This document shows, piece by piece, positions 9,998 through 21,500 of a DNA stretch of 52,500 nucleotides (its first letter is position 1; every line of letters begins with the position of its first letter). Source of the stretch: Cristatella mucedo (Eukaryota > Bryozoa > Phylactolaemata > Cristatellidae); NCBI GenBank assembly GCA_009760855.2, contig WPIO01000019.1, positions 1,857,501-1,910,000 of the forward strand, in the 5' to 3' direction. Made by a program: the position numbers and the translations under genes. The notes under the pieces were generated by a model. The model saw only the letters and a list, made by a program, of their open reading frames with translations. It ran no database searches and had not been told where the DNA came from.

Positions 9998-10195
9998 TAT
10001 GGCACACTAGGTAAGGCGGTTGCTTTTCACGACCTCGGTTCCGAGGTCGTGGGTTCCCGAGGTAGTGGATTCGAACACCCGAACATTCGAACACAATTCG
10101 CCACCCTCCGGTGGACAATACTTTATTGACGCTGCGAGCGGTGGTGATGGCCATAAAGGCTCCTATGTCGCTATACAAAAGAGGCTGTTTATACA
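9998..10195 (+). mobile_element. SINE-D copy
   Basis: Starts atggcacactaggtaaggcg (A-box-like), has a B-box-like ggattcgaacacccg, the body gcgagcggtggtgatggcc, and the 3' part gtcgctatacaaaagaggct. An extra duplicated gaggtcgtggg/gaggtagtgg segment lies inside the head. It abuts the SINE-C tail. Confidence 0.85.
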
Positions 10196-10197
10196 GC

Positions 10198-10225
10198 TAG
10201 TATATATATGTATATATATATATAT

Positions 10226-10256
<31 letters not shown>

Positions 10257-10282
10257 CATACATATATATATATATATATATT
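10198..10282. repeat. (TA)n microsatellite
   Basis: About 80 bp of TA repeats broken by TATGTA/TACATA, directly after the SINE-D 3' end and perhaps grown from its tail. Confidence 0.93.
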
Positions 10283-10289
10283 TAACTGA

Positions 10290-10905
10290 ATGCAAGCGTT
10301 AAGTGTTGAACGTTACTGAGTTCTGGGCGAAGCATTAGCTGAGACCGAGCCACTATGCGTGTAACAGCATGCGCTCAGTGGTACAGGCTTTGGACGACTC
10401 GGGCAGCGGAAAGGCTTTGGTGGCCTACAAAAGAAGGCTGTAATCTGTGGTTCAACACCCGATAGTGCGCGCTTAGCGCGTCTCGTGGTCTCATCACTGC
10501 TTAATCGCGTGCATAGATCGTGGCGCCGATGCAAGTCACTTCAACCACATCGGTTACGGTGAAGTGCACCAAAGCCTCTCAAAATTGCACGTGGCTCACA
10601 CAAAGCAGATACAGAGAACCACACGTTCCGTTCTTAAGCTGGGCTTTATCATTATACGCTAAGGTTCCATAAGCAGTGCAAGTTACGAGATTTTTCGCCG
10701 GTCACTCCGTCGTGGCACCGCTTTTGCGAAATGGCAACACTTTGTCCGGCGTAGTCAACGGCGAGTTTCAATCCGTCGCATAATGTGTGCGTTATCCCAC
10801 GTTTCGCAGCTCAAGCAGTTCTACTGATAGGAGGGTCGTGCTTGCTCGAATAACCTAGCTGAAACCTGGGTGCGGTCTGAACACCCACTGTTCTTGTTTC
10901 GGGCA
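10290..10905. other. Spacer, no gene seen
   Basis: Unique sequence of mixed composition. No coding, repeat or RNA signal recognised. Confidence 0.5.
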
Positions 10906-10909
10906 GATT

Positions 10910-11090
10910 TAAAATTCTTATATATAACTCCTATGTTTAGCAAACTAAGAGATCTTAATCTCTATTCAGGCTCTTTGCATATGCCGCAGGGGCTCGAGCC
11001 AACGACCTCGGTCATTAAATGCATTCAAGCTGACCACGGTCGCTTAAGGCGTGCACCTTGATCACCACCACCCCCTCCCCCTCCCGCTAA
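10910..11090 (-). mobile_element. SINE-C copy, diverged
   Basis: Plus strand shows atcttaatctctattcaggc, gggctcgagccaacgacctc and a rearranged head with accacggtcgcttaaggcg. Confidence 0.7.
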
Positions 11091-11284
11091 ACCAAGATGG
11101 TTCATCTGAATTCCTATTCAGATGTGGTTTGCAATACTGTGTTAAAAATTAATCTTATGTAGGATGAGAATCCATGGAGATTTATGCATTTGCTTTATGC
11201 AAACCCAAGTATTGCCTCCGCTGCCTTGAATGCAAGAATTAGTTTGGGAATATAAAAAAAACAATTATTTTTCTGAGCACCCTA

Positions 11285-11357
11285 AAATAACCTAATTTTA
11301 TAATAACTTAATTTCTATGTAGGCACTTCACATATGCCACGGGGCTCAATCCCATGT
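11285..11357 (-). mobile_element. SINE-C 3' part, decayed
   Basis: cttaatttctatgtaggcac, ttcacatatgccacggggct and a partial B box. The head is missing, and a LINE-B terminus follows at once. Confidence 0.6.
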
Positions 11358-11800
11358 AATGGAGTGTATCTCCGTCTGTGAATTCACAAAGTCATAAAGA
11401 CTATGTGGGTGTTACGCAGGAGAGTTTTGTATAGCGCACTCACAGCCTAAGCGGCTTTCGGTACGCATTCGGTAGCCAACAGACTTCGTCTCACGCAACA
11501 AAGAGAAAGTGGGAAGCATAGCAGAGTTAGGAGAGCTGTTGATGTAGTGAGTAGCATAGAAGTAGCAGGTCAGGACCGCTGAAAAGAATGAGCCATAGTC
11601 GGCAGTAGGAGACTGTAGTTGTCGTTGCGTAAGAATCGTGGAAGCGAGTTCCACAGTCTAGGACCTGCAGAGCTAAAGCTTCCGTCGCCGACGGTCTTTA
11701 AGCGAAGGAATGGAACAGCTAATTTATTGTCCACACAGGACCTGAGGGCACGAAGAGGATGACCAAGGTCATTGAATATATTCACCTTTACCGTGGTCGA
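11358..11800 (-). mobile_element. LINE-B, 5'-truncated
   Basis: Begins on the plus strand with the inverted tail atgtaatggagtg, then gttacgcaggagagttttgt and further LINE-B sequence encoding FLRLKTVGDGSFSSAGPRLW on the minus strand. The right end runs into a SINE-like accgtggtcgaggcgagcac at about 11790. Confidence 0.85.
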
Positions 11801-11859
11801 GGCGAGCACCTTTATCACTGGGTTAAAGCAGCGAGGCACATGTGTTATTCCGAAAATCA

Positions 11860-12095
11860 AGAAACAGTCGAGAAGTGCAGTCGTCATACAGGCTCTTGAT
11901 TTAACTATCGTATACGGGAGTTGTACGGAAAGCAGAGCTGCGGCCGCTGGCAGCAGCTATAGGGATTGAGCTTTGGTCACAAAATGCCTCGTTCTTGCTC
12001 GGACAACAGTACGGCCGGGCCCAGACCACTCGGCAGCCATCACATTTGCAGCCGCTTCACCCATTGCTGTATTTAAGCACGGAACCAGGGAAGGC
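11860..12095. other. Spacer, no gene seen
   Basis: Unique sequence. Open frames on both strands continue into the tRNA-like segment downstream and are not credible genes. Confidence 0.45.
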
Positions 12096-12215
12096 CGTGC
12101 GCCGTGGAGATCTGAGCATGCGAATCTCGCCTCGCACGGGAAGCGATCCAGTAACTTAACTTTGGTTTTCCGGCTCAGCACTCTGCCGATTGAACTGCCG
12201 AGACTACCAATGCTG
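12085..12215 (-). mobile_element. tRNA-like segment (SINE head or tRNA pseudogene)
   Basis: On the minus strand gcagttcaatcggcagagtg resembles an A box/D arm (compare tagctcagtcggtagagcg), and ggatcgcttcccgtgcgagg about 35 nt on resembles a B box/T arm. Acceptor-stem pairing is not evident. I saw no second copy in the window. Confidence 0.4.
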
Positions 12216-12484
12216 CTCACACGCGACCGAGGCTCTGCTAGCTGGACTTTCCGTGTCTGAGCCAATAGCTTCTTCTTCAGTAAAGTCTGTGCTGCAATGC
12301 TGCACGATCTCGCTGCGCTTGCCCTTGACTTCACACCGCAATCTGAGCTCATGAGCACTTTTTTCCAAGTGATTTCCATTGAAGCTGATTTCGAGAGGAA
12401 CGACCGCGCGGACTTTGAAAGTACCTGTCCATCTTAGCTGGCTATAGATGCCAGATCAGCTCCTGCAGCAAGCCTGCGTAATCT

Positions 12485-13410
12485 CCACGTGATCTCTGCA
12501 GCACAATCTGGCCTTTCATTTGTATGCAGGCGAAACACAGCTGTACCTGAGCTTCCATCCGTCCCTGCCCTTCAGCTCTGCAAACTTCCTCAGCTCACTT
12601 TTAGTACATCAGCACTTGGATGGCAGCTAAATTTCTCAAATTGAATGAATATGAAAGAAATTTACGAGTCACGGAAAAAAGGTGCTTACATGGAAATCAA
12701 TCGGAAAAACTAACCTAAAAAATGGGCTGTTCCAAAATGACCTGTCATTAGATGACCATTTCGGCATCACAGTCAAACCTGCCTTCTTCAGGTTATGCTG
12801 TGGAATACTGCAACAGTTCGGGCTTACTGTGGCAGAGATACTACATTCAAGTTTGTGACATCCCGCCTCGATTTCTGTAGCTCACTAATCAAAGGTCGTC
12901 TGGCCTGTCCAATAGAACGCTTACAGTTGTAAAAACTGCAGCCTAGGTGTTCTCTCGTGCACGTCGAAAATAGTTCACTACACTACTTCTAGTTACTTCT
13001 AGTAGTGTAATGCACTACTTCTAGTTCTTACTTCTACTGATTACTACTTCTCATGGACCTGCACATCATGGCTCCACATCAAGAAGCGCATCGACTTGAT
13101 GGTCACCATCAATCGCTTTTAGGCTCCTTCTTTCTTACTCTGCTACGGCATTCTGCCTATTCACTCTACATTACAGTCAGGGAATGCATCGTACTGCCTT
13201 CTCGTATGACTCAAGTAGTTATCTAGACCTTTAACTAATATACAATCCATTGAAGATTGGGCCTTCAGTTCGTACGCTCCCAAAGCCTGGAGCTCATTCC
13301 CAACAGGCGTCGCGACATCTTCTGAATTGACATTTTTTACCAGAAGCTGAACACGCACATTTTTCTCACAGCATTGGCTGGGTCCGTACTAATTTTTCTG
13401 TAGGTGCATA
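12485..13410 (+). mobile_element. LINE-A ORF2 C-terminal region, heavily decayed
   Basis: Recognisable by the YADD region remnant (tgtatgcaggcgaaacacag), tcccgcctcgatttctgtag, and tcgtacgctcccaaagcctg near the end. Many indels; it has no long frame. Confidence 0.78.
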
Positions 13411-13710
13411 TAACAGTAATAATAAATTTGGATAGCCCCATCAGATAACTTAATCTCTTTCTAGGCACTTTACAAATGCTGCAAAGAAAGCATGCTCGAA
13501 TAATTAGTAGTAGCACGCTTAACGTCAGCAAGAATAATATGGTTAGAGGTGGCGTGCATAGAGTCAGCATGCAAATATGGTTAGTGGCATCGTACGGTGT
13601 CACCACGAATAAGCAAACAAAGGAAAAATCCCATGGACCCACTGAATGCTGTGATGAATAGACCCGTTTTAAGCTTCTTTTTAAATGCAATCAAGTCAGG
13701 CTTATGCTCC
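13408..13710 (-). mobile_element. LINE-A 3' end, decayed
   Basis: Inverted tail ataataaattt, hairpin part cttaatctctttctaggcac, then ggttagaggtggcgtgcata and the 3' UTR. It lies tail-first against the preceding plus-strand copy. Confidence 0.8.
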
Positions 13711-13904
13711 ATGTCGCTGTGCATGCAATCTCTAACCAATTGACACGTTTTCTCCACCGCATACAGGCATTTATTTCTCTTCTGGTGCTATAAGAATGCC
13801 ATTGTTATAATTATTAGACTTCAATTACACCATGCATCTGGAAAAGGTGATTCGGGCCCATGGGATCGGCTATCACTTCTGTGCTGGCATACAAAGCTGT
13901 ATTT

Positions 13905-14920
13905 GTCATTTAACAGGTGGATTCCGCTGTAGCGACCGATAAACTGAGCGCTTACCTTGCAGGCATTCAGCCCTGGATATCTGCAAATTTCCTGAAACTA
14001 AACGATAATAAAACTGAGCTCCTACTCACAGGCCACGCAAAGCGTAGGGCAGGACGAAGAGACATTGATCTTCTAATTGGTGATGCTGTAGGGCAAACCT
14101 TCGCAATGTCCTCAAAATTTAGGTATCCTCTTTCACACTAGTTTAAAGTTTGAAAGCTCTATCGATAAATCTGCCTCTACACGAGCCATTATATTTGATC
14201 TCTATCGATAATTAAGGACTGTCTACCAGGGTGGCTCGTTAAAAATCCAACTAGCTCTCTGATTCTGTCTAGGCTGGATTACTGCGAGTCCGTTTTGGCC
14301 TGGGCTACAGAAAAAGCCATTACGTCTCTGCAGCTCGTGATAAATATGGCTGCAAGTCTAGTAAAAAAAAATCCTCAAGGTTCAGCCACGAGCCTTTGCT
14401 GAAAGAGCTGCGTTTGTTTCTGGTTGATCGACGGATACAGAGTAAAGATCTCATTCTGACCCACAAGGCCCGCCGAGGTTTGTCACCTTCATACCTAGCC
14501 GAACTGCTGCACTAGTTTCAGCCCCTCGTGTCCTTAAGTCATCTACGGACAATAAATTAGCTGCTCTATTCCTTCGCTAAAAGCCATTATCGACAGAAGC
14601 ATTTGCTTTGCCGGTCCTAGACTGTGGACCTCATTTTCAAAATTCTTGCGAAACGACATATACTCTTCAGCTGCCGACTGTGGTAAATCCATTCCAACCA
14701 TCCTGACCCTGCTATTTCTATGCTACTCAATACCTCAACCACCTTCCTGACGCAGCTATGCTTCTCATTTGCTCGTTGTTGAGTGAGATGAAGTCTGTTG
14801 GCGACCGTAGGCGTACCGAAAGCCACTTAAGCATTGAGTATGCTATATAAAACCCTCTAATTTAAACTCACGTAATCCTTGTAGCTTCATTATAGAGCTA
14901 CAGATGGTGTTACACTATAT
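13905..14920 (+). mobile_element. LINE-B, ORF2 C-terminal region to 3' end, decayed
   Basis: Encodes fragments such as QPWISANFLKLNDNKTELLL (the region just after the YADD motif in ORF2). It ends with LINE-B 3' sequence (tatgcttctcatttgctcgt, gagctacagatggtgttaca). Frameshifts throughout. Confidence 0.85.
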
Positions 14921-15551
14921 TTCATATGATATTGCGTTAAATAATGGCCACAAATAACGTTAGTATGGCCTTATCGGAGATAAACTATACTGTTTTAATT
15001 TACAGATGCTATTGCATAAAATATGAATGGCAATAAATAGCATTAATATGGTTAGCATATTTAATTTCTTGCATAAACGGCCGAGTTTCGGATGAATAGC
15101 TGTATTTTGTTGTCCATGATCATGCATTCTCAGAGTAAAGACTCGGGCGGGGAATTTGATGAAGAACATAATTGCTCTTTCCCGGAAACTGTCGAATAAG
15201 TTTTCGGCGACTGACCGGTCTGTTATGACCAAAGCTGCATAAGTTCTGCCCGCGTGCATCAGTAAAGAGAACGAACAGCGGGCAACTCACACGAAGAGAC
15301 ACTTCGATGCACAACAACTACATGGCGCTGCAGCTGTCGAACCAACATGGAACTTAGCAATAGTTTCGTCCAGACTAAACAAGATTTTTAGGAAACTATT
15401 GCATTATGATTCGAATGCCTGTTTGCAGTGGAACATGTCAGTAGTGAATCGCAATCCATACATCTGACGCGTAAAGATATATTAGCGAGAATCCACTGCT
15501 TCGTTTCTGATAACATACATTTAGATGTACACACAGCAAAGAAAGTAAAGA

Positions 15552-15555
<4 letters not shown>

Positions 15556-15602
<47 letters not shown>
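15556..15602. repeat. (AG)n microsatellite
   Basis: About 23 AG units without interruption. Confidence 0.97.
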
Positions 15603-15603
<1 letters not shown>

Positions 15604-15903
15604 TTCCTCGATACCTTAAATGCACAGAGATCACCAGAAGTAATTCCGAAAAACCTCGAAGGCTTGAAGGACTACACCTGTGCTGAATTTCGTAGGCTAT
15701 TAATTAGCTATAACTGTCTTAGATCGCCGAAGATCGGCATTAAAAAATGTCGTTTTAAAGTGGTAGTATCTCTCATCGGAGTGAAGATATCTGCTCTCGG
15801 AGAGGGAGAAAAACTCATACAGAGCAGCAGCGGCGCCGGCGGCTCGTGCAGCAGCACACCTGCCGATGCCCGGGCATATACCTGACGTATACTAACTGCG
15901 ATT

Positions 15904-15904
<1 letters not shown>

Positions 15905-15938
<34 letters not shown>
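15905..15938. repeat. (CT)n microsatellite
   Basis: About 17 CT units; complementary in sequence to the (AG)n tract 300 bp to the left. Confidence 0.97.
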
Positions 15939-15941
<3 letters not shown>

Positions 15942-16027
15942 CTGCACTTAGCCTGAATAATGTTTGATCACCTTCGCACTCCTCTCGTGTAGCAGTTATA
16001 GCTCGAAGACCGAACCTCGTACTATGA

Positions 16028-16096
16028 GTTACCTGTGAGCCTGCTCCCTGGTTACCTGTGAGTCTGCTCCCTGGTTACCTGTGAGTCTGCTCCCTG
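16028..16096 (+). repeat. 23-bp unit in three tandem copies
   Basis: Units at 16028, 16051 and 16074 begin gttacctgtgag and end gctccctg. The second and third are identical and the first differs by one base; a partial fourth (gtta) follows. Confidence 0.95.
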
Positions 16097-16607
16097 GTTA
16101 ACTATCGCAAAAAAGAGCTGAGCATGGTGCAGTAAACAATAGCAGAGCAACAATTGCTACCACCAAATCGTCGGTATCTGTGGCTTGTAGCCAGTTTGTT
16201 CTGTGCGTGGCTAAACATTTGTTCACGCAGGCGTCTCTCGTGAGAAAGCTAAAAAAATCGGAGTGTTTCCTTAGCAAATGCACCGATTAGGGAGGTACTG
16301 TGCCAGAACCCTCATATCCAAGGACTGACCAATATTTATCTCCACCATGTTGACAGCGTAATGCAGCATATTAACGAAAAAAAATTGTGGAGTCCTGGGA
16401 GCAGCTAAGTACAGTTGCGGAAGAGCTGCTTTGGCGATTTCAACTAGTATGCTTAATGACACTACAGCAAAGCTCTGCCCTTTAAAGTCTCTGGAAGATG
16501 CTAGCGATGCAAAAAGTGTCTCGTAAGCATTGAGAAATACTATCAACAAGTTTGACATTTATTTCAAGGACGTGCTAACGTTTCTGGACGGCTGAGTAGC
16601 GTATATA

Positions 16608-17545
16608 AAACAAAAATAATAATGCGCTTGATAAAGCGTCCTCGGAGAACTCAATCTCTTGCTAGGCGCTTTACATTTGCTGCAAAGGGAAACGCGATTG
16701 AATGGTTAGTAATATCATGCTTGATAAACAACATGGATAACATGGTTAGGGGTGACATGCACAGGGTCAGCATGCAAGTGTGGTTAGTGGCACCATACGC
16801 AGTGTCAGCACGAATAAGCACATGAAGGACGAATCACAGAGACCCACTAAATGCTGTCTTAAATAGGTGTGTTTTTAAGTTCTTTTTAAATGTGGTTAAG
16901 TCAGGGAATGTTCTGACGCAAGTCGGGATGGAGTTCCAGGCTTTGGGAGCATACGAACTAAATGCATGGTCTCCAAAAGATTAGAGATTTGTGCGAGGTA
17001 TTAATAAACTGTTGAATTCCGAAAAGCGGGTGGTACGATGCTTGGCCTTGTGGGGGAGTAGATCTGAGAGATCGGAAGGAGCCACAGAATGAAGTGACCT
17101 AAAAGTGAGTGACAAAACCTTAAAGTTGATTCGTTGCTTGCCTGGGAGCCAGTGCAGGTCGGCGAGAAGTGGTGAGATGTGGCGACTTCGACGCCCACGA
17201 CAGACAACCCTAGCTGCAGAGTTTTGCACCAGCTGTAAGTGCCTGATTGCACATGCCGGTAGGCCAGCAAGCAGTGAGTTACAGAAGTCAAGGCGGGATG
17301 TCACAAATGCATGGACAAACTTAGACGTGGTATCCTTATCTAAACAAGCCCGAATTTTAGCAATGTTATGTAGCTAAAAGTAGGCAGACTTGATTGTGGA
17401 GCTGATGTGGTCGTCTAACGAGAGGTCACTTTGGAACATGATACCTAGATTTCGAGCTGAGTCAACAGGAGATATGCTGGCAGAGCTAATTGGGAGCGTC
17501 AGCCTTTCCAATTTATGAATCACACTGGGTTTTCCCATAACTAAA
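16608..17545 (-). mobile_element. LINE-A, 5'-truncated, about 0.94 kb
   Basis: Starts with the inverted tail, cttgataaagcgtcctcgga and the hairpin, then the 3' UTR and ORF2 C-terminus (DFCNSLLAGLPACAIRHLQL). It ends upstream in the sequence for VMGK. ORF2 is broken by stops and frameshifts. Confidence 0.93.
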
Positions 17546-18518
17546 ATGCCTCAAATGGTGCTTTGAAAGGTTCAATTCTCCCGGGTTTCTTGCCGACTTG
17601 TTAAATGTGTAAAGTTATTAAAATTGAAAGTGCCAAACACTTCCACTTTTAACACATTTTTGAAATTTATTTTTCCAAAAAAATCCCATTTTAGCCAATT
17701 CTCAAATGGAAAATTTGGACCAGCTTGATTGTTTGGGTAAAGAGCGTTTTTAACCATGCCCCCAAACGGCGAAGGCAGTTCTCGGACGTGATGAAAGGTC
17801 AGGGCATACCTAACCCGAAACTACGGCCATTCCTGTTCCAACATGTTCACCCTCCAGCATCCAGCTGTGGAACGTTAAGCCAACGCTGATATCTCGAGAC
17901 ACTTTGACACTTTGTCTTAGAGATCTGGTGTGCGACTGAGTCTTAATCCCGAACCTGGATCTATTTAAAAATTTTAACGGGAAGAATTTACCGTCTTAAA
18001 GGCTCAAGCTCTTTGTGCAGTAAAGCACACTAAGGAGTTCTGTGATGCTTCGCTGAAAGGTGAGCAGTCAGCAAGTGAGCAGGCGCCGATTCGACTGTTT
18101 TTCTTGCTGAATTACTTGCAGTTCAATTGCTGATTGCAGTTGAACTGATATCCGGGGTGAAAGGGCTCGATCCGAAAGTATTGGGTTGGTTTCATAATGC
18201 ATAAAAGAGAGCTCGGGAGGAGTGCTCCGATGGGAGTCTTTTTCGTAATGCGTGCAGCTAGTCGACTGAGAAACTCAAAAAGCTGCTTCCAATTATACTC
18301 GGCCATGCCTCAATTTAGGACCGGGAGCGTTCTTGAGCCAAGGCAGCTGCGTGCATGTAAAAGCGAGCGTAGGCACAATGTATCTCTTAGGACCTTAAAT
18401 GAATGCAAAAGCCGAACCGCTAAAGTAAGTGTCATATGACCTCGGCCCTGCCATTGAGATAAATAGTGGGAGATAGGTGAAGAGCTCGGAGTTCAGGGCT
18501 CCCACCCCCTTCCGCCGC
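17546..18518. other. Spacer, no gene seen
   Basis: A/T-rich to 17760, then mixed unique sequence. No motif, splice-supported exon or repeat family recognised. Confidence 0.5.
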
Positions 18519-18532
18519 AGTGTCACTTCCTC
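18519..18532 (+). repeat. 14-bp direct repeat, left copy (probable target-site duplication)
   Basis: agtgtcacttcctc is repeated exactly at 23119-23132 and flanks the nested LINE-B/LINE-A unit. Flanking bases differ on both outer sides. Confidence 0.85.
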
Positions 18533-18543
18533 TTTTAAGTAAT

Positions 18544-21500
18544 AATAATATAATAATAATAATATTGCACTTGATAAAGCGCCCTCAGAGAACTTAATCT
18601 CTTTCTAGGCGCTTTACATTTGCTGCAAAGTGATACGCAATAGAATAGTAAGTAAAATCATGCTTGAAAAACAAACAAAATCAATAACATGGTTAGGGGT
18701 TACATGCACTGGGTCAGCATGCAAATGTGGTTAGTGGCAGCATGAACAGTGTCAGCACGCATAAGCACATTGAGGACGAATCACAAGGACCCACTAAATG
18801 CTGTCCTAAATAGGTATGTTTTTAAGTTTCTTTTAAATGTGGTCAGGTCAGGGGATGTTCTGATGCAGGTCGGGAGGGAGTTCCAGGCTGTGGGAGCATA
18901 CGAGCTAAATGCACGGTCTCCAAAGGATTTAAGGTTTGTACGAGGTATTTCTAGACTGTTGGATTCCGAAAAGCGAGTGGTACGATGCTTTGCCTGATGG
19001 GGTAGTATATCTGAAAGGTAGGCTGGAGCCATAGAATGAAGAGACCTAAAAGTGAACGACAAACCTTGAAGTCAATCCGTTGCTTGACTGGTAACCAGTG
19101 CAGGTCGGCGAGAAGTGGAGTAATGTGGCAACTGCGACGCTCACGACAGACAAGCCTAGCTGCAGAGTTTTGCACCAGCTGCAATCGCCTGATCGCACAT
19201 GCTGGTAGGCCAGTAAGCAGTGAGTTGCAGAAGTCGAGACGAGATGTCACGAATGCATGGACCGACTTGGACGTGGTATCCTTATCTAAACAAGCCCTAA
19301 TTTTAGCAATGTTATGAAGCTGAAAATAGGCTGATTTGACTGTGGAGCTGATGTGGTCGTCTAACGAGAGGTCGCTTTGGAATATGACACCTAGATTTCG
19401 AGCTGATGCAACTGGAGATATGCTGGCAGAGCCAATTTTGAAAGTCAGCCTTTCCAATTTCTGAATAACACTAGGTTTGCCCATAACTAGTAAGTTAGTT
19501 TTATCATCGTTTAGTTTTAGAAAATTTGCTGCCATCCATGATCGGATGTCATCAATGCATGCAGCAAGTGAGTTGAGAGAATTTGAGGTGCTCGAAGGCT
19601 GGGGGGGGATCAAAGCAAAGGTACAACTGAGTGTCATCCGCATAGAAGTGAAAGCCTAGATTGTGCTTGGCAATCACATCAGCGAGAGGGAGAGTATAAA
19701 CGGTGAAAAGGACCGGACCTAGCACAGAGCCCTGAGGTACTCCATATTTTAGAGGTACTTCAGATGATCTTTGTCCATTCACGTCAACACTCTGGAGTCT
19801 CCCACTGAGATAGGACCTGAACCACTGCAGAGCAGTGCCAGTGATGCCCAGGCGAGATGAGAGGCGCTCTAGAAGTACTTTGTGATCGATGGTATCAAAA
19901 GCTGCCGAAAGATCGAGCAAAACAAGAAGAGACACTCTACCCATGTCTGCATTCCTAAGTAGGTCGTTGTGTACCCGAAGCAACGCTGACTCTGTGGAGT
20001 GATTAGCTCTAAAGCCAGACTGGAACTTACTAGCAAGGTGTGAGGTTTCGATATACGAGTTCAGCTGGTCTGCCACGACCCGTTCCAGTGTCTTTGATAG
20101 GAATGGTAGAAGGGAGACTGGGCGGTAGTTGCTTAAGTTCTCTTGGTCTAGTGTAGCTTTCTTGAGAAGTGGCCTGACTACAGCTTTTTTGAAAGGTGCT
20201 GGGACCTGACCTGAGGCTAATGACATATTATTGATGTTGGTTATGCATGGCAGCAGCAGATCAATGCAACGTAGGAGCAGGACAGTGGGAATAGGGTCCA
20301 GTGGACTTGTTGTCTTCTTTGATTGAGAGACGAGCTTTAGGACTACATCACTAGTGACCTGTTTAAATGCAGACATTGAGGCACAGCCAGGAACCGAGGA
20401 ACAGCATTCTAGTGGGAAGGTTGTCATCGCAGGGATGGATTCCCTGATTTTGTCTATCTTCTGCACAAAGAATCGAGAGAAGCGATCGGCTAGATCATCA
20501 CAAGGATCATCTGGTAAGGAGCTAATCTGGGAACGGTTGGGATGGTTTATTGTCGACATCAGCATTTTTGTATTGTGCATCTGTGATTCAACAATGTTTC
20601 TATAGAAGCTAGACTTAGCCTTTGCTAGGATCGATTGGTACGACCTAAAGTAGTCTTCATATGCCTGTCGATGGACAGTTAGTCCGGATCTTTTGTATGC
20701 CTTTTCAAGCTTTCGTTTAGTAGACTTGGCTAGTTTAATGTCTGTGGTAAACCATAGGCCGTCTGGGCGGGGGCGCACAGTGTGCTTTGTCAAAGGTGCA
20801 AACTCGTCGAGCGTGTCAGCTAGTGTCGTGTTGTAGCAATCTACCAGTGATGACAGATCGGAGGGAGGACTGAGCAGCAAAGGTGAAGCAGATATGCTCG
20901 CACGGACAGCATCGATGTCAAGGGTCTTGAGGTTTCGCGATTCACAGGTTATTTTAGAGGAGAATGTGGGCACACACTGTAGATTGAATGAGATCTGCAT
21001 GTGGTCAGATAAGCAGGATTTGGTGATAACTGGTGATGACAAAGTGCAGTTATATGAGAAAATTTGGTCGAGTGTGTGACCCTTGATGTGGGTAGGGCCA
21101 TGCACATGAGTCACAAGAGATAATGAGTCTGTCAATGTACGAAATTCGGTGCTGAAAGCGTCAGATAAGTTATCAAAGTGAACGTTGAAATCACCCATAA
21201 CGAGGAAGGATCGATTTCTTGCACACAGAATCGAAATGAGATCGGAGAAATCTGAGATAAAGGAGGATTTGGTACCTGGTGGGCGATAGACTACTGCCAC
21301 TATCGGTAGCTTGTTTTCGGGTGAGACCAGGACAATTGATTCAAAAGACTGCTTCGAGGGTACCGCAAATGGCTTGAAGTTGAATTTCGAGCGCACGATC
21401 ATAGCAACTCCACCTCCAGTTTTGATTGATCTAGGGGTGTGAAAGAATGTGAAACCAGATGGAGTAGCGTCTTTAATTGTCGGGCAGTTTATCGATTTCA

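Larger units (their letters stand above)
14921..16600. other. Spacer with microsatellites, no gene seen
   Basis: Holds (AG)n at 15556-15602, (CT)n at 15905-15938 and a 23-bp tandem triplet at 16028-16096, otherwise unique A/T-rich DNA. No exon or RNA gene recognised. Confidence 0.6.

Noticed and set aside
16027-16100. CRISPR array
   Set aside because: Only three directly abutting 23-bp units without spacers, in an animal genome: a tandem repeat.
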